From: 54-19 sp038210655
GTDB lineage: Bacteria > Chloroflexota > Chloroflexia > Chloroheliales > Chloroheliaceae
Direction of reading: 5' to 3'
Assembly: GCA_038210655.1 (NCBI GenBank)
Contig: JBBQWM010000001.1
Span: 124,001-188,000 of the forward strand
Length of the DNA stretch: 64,000 nucleotides
The notes below the pieces were generated by a model, which had not been told where the DNA came from, ran no database searches, and saw nothing but the letters and a program-made list of their open reading frames with translations. The position numbers were made by a program, and so were the translations under genes. The stretch's first letter is position 1; the number at the start of each line of letters is the position of its first letter. Of the stretch, positions 42,143 to 50,395 are shown in pieces.

Positions 42143-43210
42143 ATGGGCCTGTTTAGTAAAAGTAAGTGGAAATTCTGGCTTGGGGTGATAATCGGCCTGT
42201 TTTTCCTGGCATTAGCCTTTTGGGGGCAGGATTTTAAGGCTATCGGGCAATCCTTGAGCGAAGCCAACTATCTGTGGTTGATCCCGGCCCTGGTCGCCTA
42301 TTTTATCGGAGTGGGAGTACGGGCGGTACGCTGGCAATATCTGCTCAGTCCAATCCAAAAAATCTCAGTCCAACGCCTCTTCCCGGTCGTCGTGATCGGC
42401 TATATGGCAAACAACGTGCTACCGGTACGGATGGGCGAGATCGTGCGGGCCTATGTGCTGGGACGGCGGGAAGGCGTTCGCAAGACGGCGGGCCTGGCTA
42501 CTATCGTGGTCGAACGCATCATGGACGGCATCACGATGATTTTGTTTTTGTCGGTCTTTTCGCTTTTTGTAAAGATCGGGACAAGCATCGAGGGGCTTGA
42601 GAAGATTGCCGCCGGGGTCTTTTTGGTGGTAATCGCGCTCTTTTTTGTGGTAGCCCACAGCCGCGAATGGATGAAAAAGCTGGAAGGGTTTGGCCTGAAG
42701 TTTGTTCCGGCCAAGTTACGACCGCGTGTCGCTGGAATTGCCGACTCATTTATCGACGGGTTGCAAATATTACGGCAATGGCGCGATCTGTTGATGGTCT
42801 TTGTGCTTTCGGTGCTGGCCTGGGGGTTTGAGGCCGGAATGTACTGGATGGTGGCGTTGGCCTTCAACAATCTGAACCTCAGCCTTGCGGCAGTCTTTAT
42901 GACCCTGGCGGTCGCAAACCTGGCAACCTTGATCCCTTCTACGCCGGGTTATGTTGGCCCCTTCGATGCTGCCGCCAAGTTGGTGCTGGTGCAAATCTTT
43001 GCTATTAGCCAGAACCTGGCTTCCAGCTATGTCATTTTGCTGCACGCAGCGCTGTATCTGCCCGTAACGTTGCTCGGCCTTTATTACTGGTTGCGCGAAC
43101 ATTTCTCTTTCAAAGAAGCCGACCAATTGCGCGAAACTACTATCGCCGAAAAAGAAACCTCCAAGCACCGTCAGGAACTCGCTTCCGTCCGTCTCCACGC
43201 AGAAGACTGA
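42143..43210 (+). CDS. Flippase-like membrane protein (LPG-synthase TM / UPF0104), copy 2
   Basis: A 355-residue paralogue of the preceding gene: GYMANNVLPVRMGEIVRAYVLG, ATIVVERIMDGIT and IPSTPGYVGPFDAAAKLVL match position by position. Two divergent copies in tandem suggest either a heterodimer or different lipid substrates. The ATG at 42143 is favoured over an upstream TTG at 42125, since AGGG lies between them. The start MGLFSKSKWKFWL is a basic membrane entry. Confidence 0.88.
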   Translation: MGLFSKSKWKFWLGVIIGLFFLALAFWGQDFKAIGQSLSEANYLWLIPALVAYFIGVGVRAVRWQYLLSPIQKISVQRLFPVVVIGYMANNVLPVRMGEIVRAYVLGRREGVRKTAGLATIVVERIMDGITMILFLSVFSLFVKIGTSIEGLEKIAAGVFLVVIALFFVVAHSREWMKKLEGFGLKFVPAKLRPRVAGIADSFIDGLQILRQWRDLLMVFVLSVLAWGFEAGMYWMVALAFNNLNLSLAAVFMTLAVANLATLIPSTPGYVGPFDAAAKLVLVQIFAISQNLASSYVILLHAALYLPVTLLGLYYWLREHFSFKEADQLRETTIAEKETSKHRQELASVRLHAED

Positions 43211-43212
43211 GG

Positions 43213-43342
43213 GGGAATGCAGAAGTCAGAATGCAGAATGCAGAATATAACAGGCACAACTTAGAGTGCAGTATAGCTATTTCGGGACATTTTTGTCCCC
43301 TGAATTTTAATTCTGCATTCTGCATTCTAACTTCTGCATTCC
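43213..43342. repeat. GCAGAATGCAGAA inverted short-repeat pair
   Basis: GAATGCAGAAGTCAGAATGC at the left faces TTCTGCATTCTGCATTCTAA at the right. They lie between the flippase-like gene and the convergent small membrane protein gene and could act as a bidirectional terminator-like hairpin. Confidence 0.6.
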
Positions 43343-43542
43343 TAATACCGGTTGTTGCTTCGGCTGAGGAACTTGATGAGTAACCAGATGCCAATCCCGA
43401 TAGCGGCCAGGGTTATAATCGTAACCACAATCGAGACAATCGTTTTGGCGACTGCTATCAGTACTACAATGCCGATTAAAAGCAGAATGCCCTTGACCAG
43501 CAAAGAACCCATGCCGGTTCTACCACTACCATAATTTTGCAT
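43342..43542 (-). CDS. Small two-helix membrane protein
   Basis: A 66-residue protein: a Gly/Ser-rich start, then almost continuous hydrophobic sequence (LLVKGILLLIGIVVLIAVAKTIVSIVVTIITLAAIGIGIWLLIKFL) that can make two membrane helices, and a short basic tail. Small proteins of this sort often regulate larger membrane complexes. No family recognised. AAGGGG lies about 13 bases before the ATG. Confidence 0.6.
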   Translation of the reverse strand: MQNYGSGRTGMGSLLVKGILLLIGIVVLIAVAKTIVSIVVTIITLAAIGIGIWLLIKFLSRSNNRY

Positions 43543-43854
43543 AAATATTTTTATCCCCTTATTTCGCGACCAATTTAGCTGACCTTAAAGCGACTTATAC
43601 CGCCGCGCCCCATTGCTTTATTTTTATAAAGTCTCTAAAGGTGAGAAAACCATTCCCTTAGTTGGACTGCCTATTCTACGCAAGACCGACCTGCTTTGTT
43701 TCGGATTTGCCGATTTCGGAAGCGCATTTCTAGCTAAGGCAAATCACAATTAAATTTGCAGATTGCCGCTTCATGAAGTATAAATACAGGGTAATAAATA
43801 GCAATAGATGGTCAGGTAGATGTCGTTAACTCTAAAAAGTGTGGGAGGAAGCAG
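43543..43854. other. Upstream region of ppa
   Basis: A 312-base gap without gene. A small hairpin CTTTAT-TTTT-ATAAAG lies at about 43616-43631. No promoter with both hexamers is convincing; otherwise nothing is seen. Confidence 0.3.
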
Positions 43855-44457
43855 ATGGCGGTTAAACGCACCAGCATCGAAGTTTTTGTAGAAATTCCAC
43901 GCGGTTCGCGCAACAAATATGAATATGACAAAGAACGCGGTATTTTCAAACTCGACCGCGTACTCTATAGCTCAGTGCATTATCCTAGTGATTACGGCTT
44001 TATTGCTGAAACCCTCAGTCTGGATGGCGACCCGTTGGACGCGCTGGTAATTATGGACTTACCGACCTTTCCGGGCTGCGTGATTGATTCGCGGCCTATC
44101 GGCATTCTGGATATGAGCGATGAGCAGGGCCACGATGAGAAAATTTTGACCGTCCCGACCCACGACCCCCGCTATCGCCATATTACCAAACTGGAACATC
44201 TCGGCCCCCATTGGCTACGCGAGATCGAAAATTTCTTCGCTACTTATAAAGCGCTCGAAGACAAATGGACTGAGCTAGTCGGTTGGAAAGATGAAGTTGA
44301 AGCCTGGGTGGTGATCGAAGAAGCCGAACAACGCTGGCAAAACTATCTTGAAATGAAAAAAAACGCCCCCAAACCGCCACCGCCGCCCACTCGTGAAACT
44401 TTCCAGGTCGAACCAACCGACTCGGTAGTACTTGAAGCTACCGGCGAGAAAAAATAA
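43855..44457 (+). CDS. ppa: Inorganic pyrophosphatase, family I
   Basis: A 200-residue soluble pyrophosphatase that hydrolyses PPi from biosynthesis. Family blocks: EIPRGSRNKYEYDKERGIFKLDR, YPSDYGFIAETLSLDGDPLDALVIMD (Asp metal ligands), then DEKILTVPTHDPRY. A Pro-rich C-terminal tail of about 25 residues (APKPPPPPTRETF) extends past the usual end. GGGAGGAAGC precedes the ATG. The next gene begins one base after the stop, so both are cotranscribed. Confidence 0.96.
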   Translation: MAVKRTSIEVFVEIPRGSRNKYEYDKERGIFKLDRVLYSSVHYPSDYGFIAETLSLDGDPLDALVIMDLPTFPGCVIDSRPIGILDMSDEQGHDEKILTVPTHDPRYRHITKLEHLGPHWLREIENFFATYKALEDKWTELVGWKDEVEAWVVIEEAEQRWQNYLEMKKNAPKPPPPPTRETFQVEPTDSVVLEATGEKK

Positions 44458-44458
44458 A

Positions 44459-45151
44459 ATGACTGTTATGGATAGCCAATCTGAACCTCAACCTCAATTG
44501 GATACTCTACTCGCCGCGCTCCAGGCCAGCGAGGGCGAGGTACGCTCTAATGCAGCGATCAGTCTGGGGGTGTTGGGCGATAATCGGGCGGTCGAGCCAC
44601 TCATACAGGCTCTAAAGGATGTGGACCCCTCGGTACGCTCTTACGCTGCCGATGCGCTGGGCCGGATCGGAGATAAAAGGGCAGTCGGGCCATTGGTCGA
44701 AACCTTACAGGACGAGGTGGAGTGGGTGCGGGTACAGGCGGCCCAGGCCCTCGGCGGGTTGAGCGATAGCCGGGCGGTCGAACCGTTGGTACAGGCGGTC
44801 TTAAAGGATCAGGCCATGCCGGTCTCGTTCAGTGCCGCCAACGCCCTCGGCTGGCTAGGCGACCCGCAGGCTATCGAACCACTGGCCCAGGGTTTGCGCT
44901 CTGATATGGGCCGGGTGCGCTATATGGCAGTTGAGGCCCTGAGCAAGCTTGGGGGCGCGGGTGTAATCGAACCCTTGATCCAGGCTCTTACCGACCAGGA
45001 CTATTCCGTCCGCCGGAGTGTCGCGCAATCATTGGGCAGTCTGGGCGACCGCCGCGCCCTCCCAGCCTTGCGACAGGCCCACGAGAACGACCCGGACGAG
45101 TGGGTTAAAGAAGCGATCAGCCAGGCCATCACTCGCCTGGAATCCAGCTAA
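44459..45151 (+). CDS. HEAT-repeat (PBS lyase-type) protein
   Basis: A 230-residue alpha-solenoid of about seven repeats of 30 residues, each reading like VRSNAAISLGVLGDNRAVEPLIQAL. Such proteins serve as scaffolds or regulatory subunits. It starts one base after the ppa stop, implying coupled expression, though no functional link between the two is known. Confidence 0.88.
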   Translation: MTVMDSQSEPQPQLDTLLAALQASEGEVRSNAAISLGVLGDNRAVEPLIQALKDVDPSVRSYAADALGRIGDKRAVGPLVETLQDEVEWVRVQAAQALGGLSDSRAVEPLVQAVLKDQAMPVSFSAANALGWLGDPQAIEPLAQGLRSDMGRVRYMAVEALSKLGGAGVIEPLIQALTDQDYSVRRSVAQSLGSLGDRRALPALRQAHENDPDEWVKEAISQAITRLESS

Positions 45152-45153
45152 GC

Positions 45154-45687
45154 TTATTTTAAATCGCCTGCAATCATAATCGCGACGGTATCGCCAGAAC
45201 GATAGTTAGCAGACTTAATAGCGCGGGTCAGGTCGTTATCGAGGGCTAATAACTGGTCTGCCGAAGCGATACCCAGGATGATTTTGCTACCACTGCGGTT
45301 AAACCCAAGCATCGTAAATTCAGCCTTGCCCGCATCTTTAGGGCGGGCCGGAGCCGCTAATTCTTTCCAATTACGTTTGGTTACAAAAGCGTTGCGCCAA
45401 TAGACAGCGGCATCCGCCGGACTATCGCGCAGAACATAAACCGCTACGTCAAGCGTCTTATAATTCTTAGTGTCTTCCGGGAATTGATCTTTAATAGCGT
45501 TCTGGTTGGCAAAACTGAGCGGGAAGCGAACTGCCCCACTTGGAGCCGGTAAATCTTCTTTTATGCCGTAGAACAAAGCACCGTACCCGCAAAACATCGT
45601 ACCAAGTACCAGGACAATCGGCAAAATAATCCGGCGCAACCTCGGTTTTGGTTCCACTGCGCTCCCCGCGCTTGCTCCAACTGACAA
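45154..45687 (-). CDS. Hypothetical single-pass membrane protein
   Basis: A 177-residue protein: basic N-terminus (PKPRLRR), one membrane helix (IILPIVLVLGTMFCGYGALF), and an outer domain of about 130 residues with mixed helices and strands. No family recognised. The TTG at 45687 is preferred because GGAGG lies seven bases upstream; a TTG 15 bases earlier overlaps that site. The stop is separated by only two bases from the convergent HEAT-repeat gene. Confidence 0.65.
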   Translation of the reverse strand: MSVGASAGSAVEPKPRLRRIILPIVLVLGTMFCGYGALFYGIKEDLPAPSGAVRFPLSFANQNAIKDQFPEDTKNYKTLDVAVYVLRDSPADAAVYWRNAFVTKRNWKELAAPARPKDAGKAEFTMLGFNRSGSKIILGIASADQLLALDNDLTRAIKSANYRSGDTVAIMIAGDLK

Positions 45688-45751
45688 TTCCCTACCTCCC
45701 AACTACAAGTTATACTTTATTCGTGGCTACTCGCCTCTATCTAATTTAGGT

Positions 45752-45800
45752 ATCAGGTATCAGGTTTCAGGTAAAAACGAGCTTGGTTGATACCTGATAG
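45752..45800. repeat. GGTATCAGG short-repeat pair
   Basis: AGGTATCAGGTATCAGGTTTCAGG-like words at 45748-45773 face GATACCTGATAGC at 45789-45802. These belong to the family seen around 8742 and 10064. Confidence 0.55.
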
Positions 45801-45955
45801 CTACCAATTTAGGTTCTCAAACTCAGGTCAATAGCATTAAACGCCCTAATTATACTCCAAAAGAAGTCTAAAATGCGACGCTCCGAAGGTTAGTTTGCAG
45901 TCTTTTTCACAAACAAAGCTGGTAAGTTATAGCAAGTTGCAGCAATATTGGCCCT

Positions 45956-46029
45956 TGTAGGAGCGAGCTTCTGCTCGCGATTGACGCGACGGCTGGGGGT
46001 TCAATCGCGAGCAGAAGCTCGCTCCTACA
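45956..46029. repeat. 74-bp REPIN-like palindrome, copy 2
   Basis: Two 28-base complementary arms starting TGTAGGAGCGAGCTTC around an 18-base centre. Length is the same as at 10147-10220 and 57210-57283. Left of it, TATAGCAAGTTGCAGC (45928-45943) matches the outer arm of the composite repeats at 11965 and 57172. Confidence 0.8.
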
Positions 46030-46053
46030 GAGTAAGTATTTAGTTTTGTCATT

Positions 46054-46153
46054 CTGAGTAGACAGTCCAGTAAGTCTTGTCCCAATTGGTTAGCCATTTT
46101 AAGGTCAATTGATCGAGAAATAACTGACAAGACTTACTGGACTGTCTACTGAG
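46054..46153. mobile_element. 90-bp MITE with perfect 23-bp TIRs and 5-bp duplication
   Basis: The element spans 46059-46148. Its ends TAGACAGTCCAGTAAG... and ...CTTACTGGACTGTCTA are perfect 23-base inverted repeats. CTGAG occurs directly on both sides (46054-46058, 46149-46153). Removing the element and one CTGAG restores TTGTCATTCTGAGCCGCATGACA, a unit of the TGTCATTCTGAGC repeat family, so the element landed inside an older repeat. The 44-base centre codes for nothing. Confidence 0.85.
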
Positions 46154-46260
46154 CCGCATGACAAGGGTGGCTGACTTACGTGTTATTGTAAGCATGGTCA
46201 GAGGGCTGAGTAGTTACTATCAATCTGCTATAAGCTGGTTAAAAGCTACACAGAGCTATA

Positions 46261-46303
46261 AAAAGAAAAAGGCGGGGCCACCCTTTTCAAGAGCGCCCCC
46301 GCC
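46261..46303 (-). terminator. Rho-independent terminator of the amidase gene
   Basis: On the minus strand GGCGGGG (46303-46297) pairs with CCCCGCC (46277-46271) and is followed by TTTTTCTTTT. It lies 21 bases after the stop codon. Confidence 0.8.
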
Positions 46304-46323
46304 TCGCCTGAGTCTAAAATCTG

Positions 46324-48057
46324 CTAGACGTTGACCGAACCGAAATATACCCAACCGCCGCCATCGGCATCGTCGATCAAATACCAGCGTGCGCCAAGCC
46401 CAGCGTCCGCGCCGCTATCGGTATAGGCGCTAAACCGCAAGGCCGTTCCCTGGTTCAAGCTGCGGATCGTATTAGCCGTTAGCTGGGGTCTATCGCGTAC
46501 AAGCGTGCCGTCGTTGATGACCGTTCCGGCTCCCAGCCAGGCCGCTACCCCGTCCACCCCTTGCGCCCAGGTCGGATTAAACCCGCCAGGCGTGGGCGCT
46601 TCCGAAGCCGACGGAACATCAACCGCCGGTAGTATCTGGATCGTGCTTGGCTGGAAGAGTTCCGAGGTTGGCTGCGTAGCAGTTGGTTCGGGCTGGGCCG
46701 GAGTGTCAACTGGCGGCGTGGCAGTCGGTTCGGACTGCACCGGAATATCAAGCGGCGGCAGTATTTGGATCGGAGTGGGAGTCGGAGTCTGGGGTGCTGC
46801 CGGGGCAGGGGCGTTCATTGCCTGTACCGGGGCCGCCGCCGGTATGTTTTGTTGGGCGACGGCGGCCCGAATTTTATCCAGCAAGACCCCACCGTCCTCG
46901 CGGTCGCCTTCAAGGTCTTTGTGCGGGACGATTTGTTGGGGCGTTAGATTATAGCGACGGGCAATATCGACGCACAAGGCCAGCATCGCGCGGGTCTGGT
47001 TGGGGCCGACGTTTTCGTTTACCGCCCCCCAGCGCTCGATCCCGATGCTGATATAATTCATAATACCCACATCGTTGTAACGCCCTTTGTAAAGCGTACC
47101 ATCGGGAGCAGTCCAGGACGAAGGGAAATTAGCCGAACCCCCGGCATGATAGGCGACCCCATTCTCCGGGCAGAGCAGATATATTTTCGCACCGAGCGAC
47201 TCCGGCCCAACCAAATAGTGAACTGAAATACCGCCTCCACCCTGGAACCAGCCAATCGTAGAATTCTCGCGACCCTGGAAATCCAGTTGTATATCGTTGC
47301 GGTCGGGCGCGTTATCGCTACCAACCGTGTCGTGCAACACCAAAACCTTCACATCGTAAGGAGCGCGACTGCCAGTATAGACCGAGTCTGGCGTGCGGCT
47401 GGTCAGATCGATAATATTGGGCGCACCAACCGGGGCCGGGTTAGAAGCGGGAGCCGAGACCGACATCGCCGAAACTTTGGCAGGAGCCTCGCTTGACACC
47501 TGAATAGCCTTAGCTGTATTAAGCACGCTTTCGATAGATTGACCATAATTGTCGCCGGGGACGGCCCATTTGCCATTCAAATCGGTCATTACCTGGGCGC
47601 GGGGCCAACCTTTGGAAGCGAAAGCGCCCCGTGCGGCGGAATAGCGCGGGTCAAGTTGGCTGGCATTGTTGCGCTCGTCCGCGAAACAATAGGCCGACAT
47701 GTGACCGTAGTGGGCCTGTACCGCCGCCCGCCAATCGACAAAAGCATAACCAGCATACCACTGGTTATCCTCCGGCTTAAAGGCCCAGGCGACGCTATTC
47801 GGATTAGCGGCCTGATGAGCGCCGGTCACGCCGATCCCGGCCATATTACGACGGGGTGGTTGGCTCCACCAACTTTTCAAAAAATCGGTCTCATGGAACA
47901 TCTGGCAGACCAACACGTCCGCCCGAATACCCCATTGTGGCTCTAGCTCGTAGTAGAGGTCGATAACCTCCAACGGCGGGCTAGGATTGCGCTGGGTTAA
48001 AAGCTGCTTCATTTGGTCTTTATTAACGGCAGAAGTGCCGAGGATAGGTAAAGTCAT
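46324..48057 (-). CDS. Multidomain peptidoglycan hydrolase: glucosaminidase-like, amidase_2, SH3b
   Basis: A 577-residue protein. Residues about 25-190 look like a glucosaminidase/lysozyme-fold domain (EPQWGIRADVLVCQMFHETDF, NMAGIGVTG). About 230-400 is an N-acetylmuramoyl-L-alanine amidase_2 domain with zinc-ligand candidates in VLVLHDTVG and QQIVPHKDLEGDRED. A Pro/Thr-rich linker with TPTPIQILPP repeats follows, then an SH3b domain (RDRPQLTANTIRSLNQGTALRFSAYTDSG). It should cut both glycan and peptide of the wall. No signal peptide or membrane helix is found after the ATG at 48057, which has AGGAG six bases upstream. A terminator follows. Confidence 0.85.
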   Translation of the reverse strand: MTLPILGTSAVNKDQMKQLLTQRNPSPPLEVIDLYYELEPQWGIRADVLVCQMFHETDFLKSWWSQPPRRNMAGIGVTGAHQAANPNSVAWAFKPEDNQWYAGYAFVDWRAAVQAHYGHMSAYCFADERNNASQLDPRYSAARGAFASKGWPRAQVMTDLNGKWAVPGDNYGQSIESVLNTAKAIQVSSEAPAKVSAMSVSAPASNPAPVGAPNIIDLTSRTPDSVYTGSRAPYDVKVLVLHDTVGSDNAPDRNDIQLDFQGRENSTIGWFQGGGGISVHYLVGPESLGAKIYLLCPENGVAYHAGGSANFPSSWTAPDGTLYKGRYNDVGIMNYISIGIERWGAVNENVGPNQTRAMLALCVDIARRYNLTPQQIVPHKDLEGDREDGGVLLDKIRAAVAQQNIPAAAPVQAMNAPAPAAPQTPTPTPIQILPPLDIPVQSEPTATPPVDTPAQPEPTATQPTSELFQPSTIQILPAVDVPSASEAPTPGGFNPTWAQGVDGVAAWLGAGTVINDGTLVRDRPQLTANTIRSLNQGTALRFSAYTDSGADAGLGARWYLIDDADGGGWVYFGSVNV

Positions 48058-48230
48058 GGGTCGCTCCTGTGAGAATTTACGATTTGCCATTTACGATTAT
48101 AAACAGTTAAACCTTACAAAATTCTCTACAAATGAAACCAGGGTTTTTGCAACTGCTCAGACCTGAAACATCTTGTAATGGTAGACTCTGCGGTTAAACT
48201 CAATCGTAAATCGTAAATCACCTGGGGTAG

Positions 48231-48470
48231 TTAATATTCGTTACAAATTGTGCCGCACACACCACAAATCACAATACCCCAGCTTTGCCCATAGCGGGTA
48301 AGCTTGTAATGGTATTGGTCGCTTATACCGGTGCAAAGCCTACAACGCTGGTTGCTCTCGACACCATCTTCGCTTTCGATTTCGGGTAGCCCTTCTGGTA
48401 ACAACCCGCACATACATTCGACCCCCTGGCGCACAGATTTAGCGCAAGGCTCGATTCCATTGCGTGACAT
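48231..48470 (-). CDS. Small Cys-rich protein, possible zinc binder
   Basis: A 79-residue protein with nine Cys, several in pairs: VECMCG, RCRLCTG and ICGVCGTIC. The latter two could form one zinc site. No family is recognised and no ribosome site is clear, so it is listed with caution. Its neighbours include several zinc-ribbon proteins. Confidence 0.45.
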   Translation of the reverse strand: MSRNGIEPCAKSVRQGVECMCGLLPEGLPEIESEDGVESNQRCRLCTGISDQYHYKLTRYGQSWGIVICGVCGTICNEY

Positions 48471-48757
48471 GTTTTGCTCGTTTTAGAGTGCTAAAAGATT
48501 ATTTGAATTGCCCTTATCTATAATAAGCCTCGAAACCAGATTTGTAAATGATTTTAGCTGTGCTATTGCCAAATTAAAGCTTGTTTCAAAGAATTGGGCC
48601 GGGGTTGAAACATCTTAGAGCTATCTACGTATCTAATAAGGCAAGAAATTTGCGGGGTTAAACAGTTCGTAGTCGCCCAAAAGCGGCCCAACCAAGCGAA
48701 ACCAACCGGGGGTAACAGTACTTTGTGGTCGAATTTCAACGAGTGTGCAATTTGCTG
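48471..48757. other. Intergenic region before the signalling cluster
   Basis: Bases 48471-48757 contain no convincing gene. They separate the divergent amidase side from the kinase/phosphatase cluster, and the only regulatory signal recognised is the promoter at 48758-48786. Confidence 0.4.
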
Positions 48758-48786
48758 TTGAGTCCGAGCCAAATTACCCGTATAAT
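48758..48786 (+). promoter_or_regulatory. Promoter of the PP2C/kinase/VWA/FHA cluster
   Basis: TTGAGT (48758-48763), a 17-base spacer and a perfect TATAAT (48781-48786) lie 79 bases upstream of the first gene of the cluster. No other strong promoter is seen before the kinase gene, which starts three bases after the phosphatase stop. Confidence 0.65.
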
Positions 48787-48865
48787 CGAGTAGTAAGAAA
48801 GTGACCCAAAATGCGTATAGGGTTGAGCTATCGTAAAGCTCTTATAATTTGGATTTAGGACAAAC

Positions 48866-50392
48866 ATGACGCTTTATTGCCCCAATTGTAATCACGAGTT
48901 CGCTCCGGATGACCGGCATTGCGGATATTGCGGGATGGAACGCCCGGCGGCTATTCAAAAAGTACCGACTATGATCTTGAGCCAGAACCTACCGACCAAA
49001 AGTGAACCTTCTATTCCTACGCCTTCCCCGGTTCCGGCTATCGAGACTGGGTCGGTAAGCTTACCGCCGATCCCATCTTTCGCCTCGTTATCGATCCCAG
49101 AGCCGAAAATGGAATTTAACAATGAGGAAGAAGCCCCCAAGTTGGGTGAGTTGGAGGATGAAATAACCGATCCTTCGATCCCATCCTTTTGGCAATGCGC
49201 TCAATGCACCTTCCTCAATCCAACTACCGTCGAATATTGTGAGAATTGCGGTGCAACAGGCCCCTTGACCGACCCGGTAAAGTTGGGCCACGATGTACCA
49301 ACCCTACCGGCAATCGAAGCCCGGCCCATTCCACAAGACAACCGTGCGGATGTTTCGACCGTCAAAGTCTCGACCACTGCCGTCAGAGAAATGTTGGCGG
49401 AAACCGCCCGGTTTCGATTGGTCAGTAGCAATGCTACCCACGAAGGTCTAACCCGCAAAGGCTCTACCAACGAAGATAGTCAGTTCAGCTTAGAATTGAA
49501 CCGCTTCTTTGAATCGCGCCGCGAAAATTTTGGCTTTTATGTGGTAGCAGACGGTATGGGTGGGCAGGCCGCCGGAGAAGTCGCCAGTCGGATGGCGATT
49601 GAACACGTTTCATCGATAGTATTGAGCCAGTTGGCTGGCCCCTGGACGGGTGGGGCCGCTATCAAACGCGATCAGGTTGAGAAAGTCTTGCGAGAGGCGG
49701 TCTTATTAGCCCACACCAAACTGCGCGAGTACAACCAGCGCGAAAGCCGGGATGCCGGAACAACCCTGACGGCCTGTTGCGTCGTAGAAAATTGGGCCGT
49801 TTTCGCCAATGTCGGTGATAGTCGGACCTATCTTTTCCGGCTAACCCTCGATGCTAAGAGCGACATGTTTATGTCCAAAAAGAACGGCGCGGACGCTTCT
49901 CTTGCAATCGAAAGGCTGACTAACGAAGACCGTGTAACCGATAATTTGAATGACCCTGACCGCGTAACCGACCCGATTATTCCGGCAGCCACGATCAACC
50001 AGGTACGGACAAATATGCAGGTCAATGCGCCCAGATTGATAACCGAGCGCGTGACCCGCGATCAATCGCTAGTGCAAAACCTGGTTGACCACGGTGAATT
50101 GACCAACGATGAGGTTTATACCGACCCACGCCGTAACGTCATTCTCTATGCGCTGGGCGCACCGGATGAGCAGTTGCCGGTAGACTTATACTACCGAGAC
50201 CTGGAAATGGGCGATACCATTTTGCTTTGCTCGGACGGTTTGTGGGAAATGGTACGGGATAAAGAAATTGCTGAAAAGGTTGAGACTGCGCCTAGTTTAT
50301 GGGATTGCAGCGAAGATTTGATTGCTCTAGCTAACCAAAACGGTGGGGCCGACAATATTAGCGTAATTGTAGTGCGATTAGAGAGAGACTAA
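48866..50392 (+). CDS. Zinc-ribbon PP2C-type Ser/Thr protein phosphatase
   Basis: A 508-residue phosphatase. Zinc ribbon 1 lies at residues 5-23 (CPNCNHEFAPDDRHCGYCG) and a RanBP2-type ribbon at about 109-129 (WQCAQCTFLNPTTVEYCENCG), separated by a Pro-rich linker. The PP2C domain starts near 185: RKGSTNEDSQF, VVADGMGGQAAGE (Asp229 metal ligand), GTTLTACCVV, ANVGDSRTYLF, LLCSDGLWEMV and GGADNISVIVV. About 60 extra residues lie between GDSR and the RDQSLVQNLV motif, with DRVTD twice. No membrane helix, so cytosolic. It should remove phosphates placed by the next gene's kinase. Confidence 0.94.
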   Translation: MTLYCPNCNHEFAPDDRHCGYCGMERPAAIQKVPTMILSQNLPTKSEPSIPTPSPVPAIETGSVSLPPIPSFASLSIPEPKMEFNNEEEAPKLGELEDEITDPSIPSFWQCAQCTFLNPTTVEYCENCGATGPLTDPVKLGHDVPTLPAIEARPIPQDNRADVSTVKVSTTAVREMLAETARFRLVSSNATHEGLTRKGSTNEDSQFSLELNRFFESRRENFGFYVVADGMGGQAAGEVASRMAIEHVSSIVLSQLAGPWTGGAAIKRDQVEKVLREAVLLAHTKLREYNQRESRDAGTTLTACCVVENWAVFANVGDSRTYLFRLTLDAKSDMFMSKKNGADASLAIERLTNEDRVTDNLNDPDRVTDPIIPAATINQVRTNMQVNAPRLITERVTRDQSLVQNLVDHGELTNDEVYTDPRRNVILYALGAPDEQLPVDLYYRDLEMGDTILLCSDGLWEMVRDKEIAEKVETAPSLWDCSEDLIALANQNGGADNISVIVVRLERD

Positions 50393-50395
50393 ACC

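Noticed and set aside
48563..48772. A 69-codon minus-strand frame ahead of the PP2C gene
   Set aside because: No ribosome site or domain, and it overlaps the cluster's promoter region.
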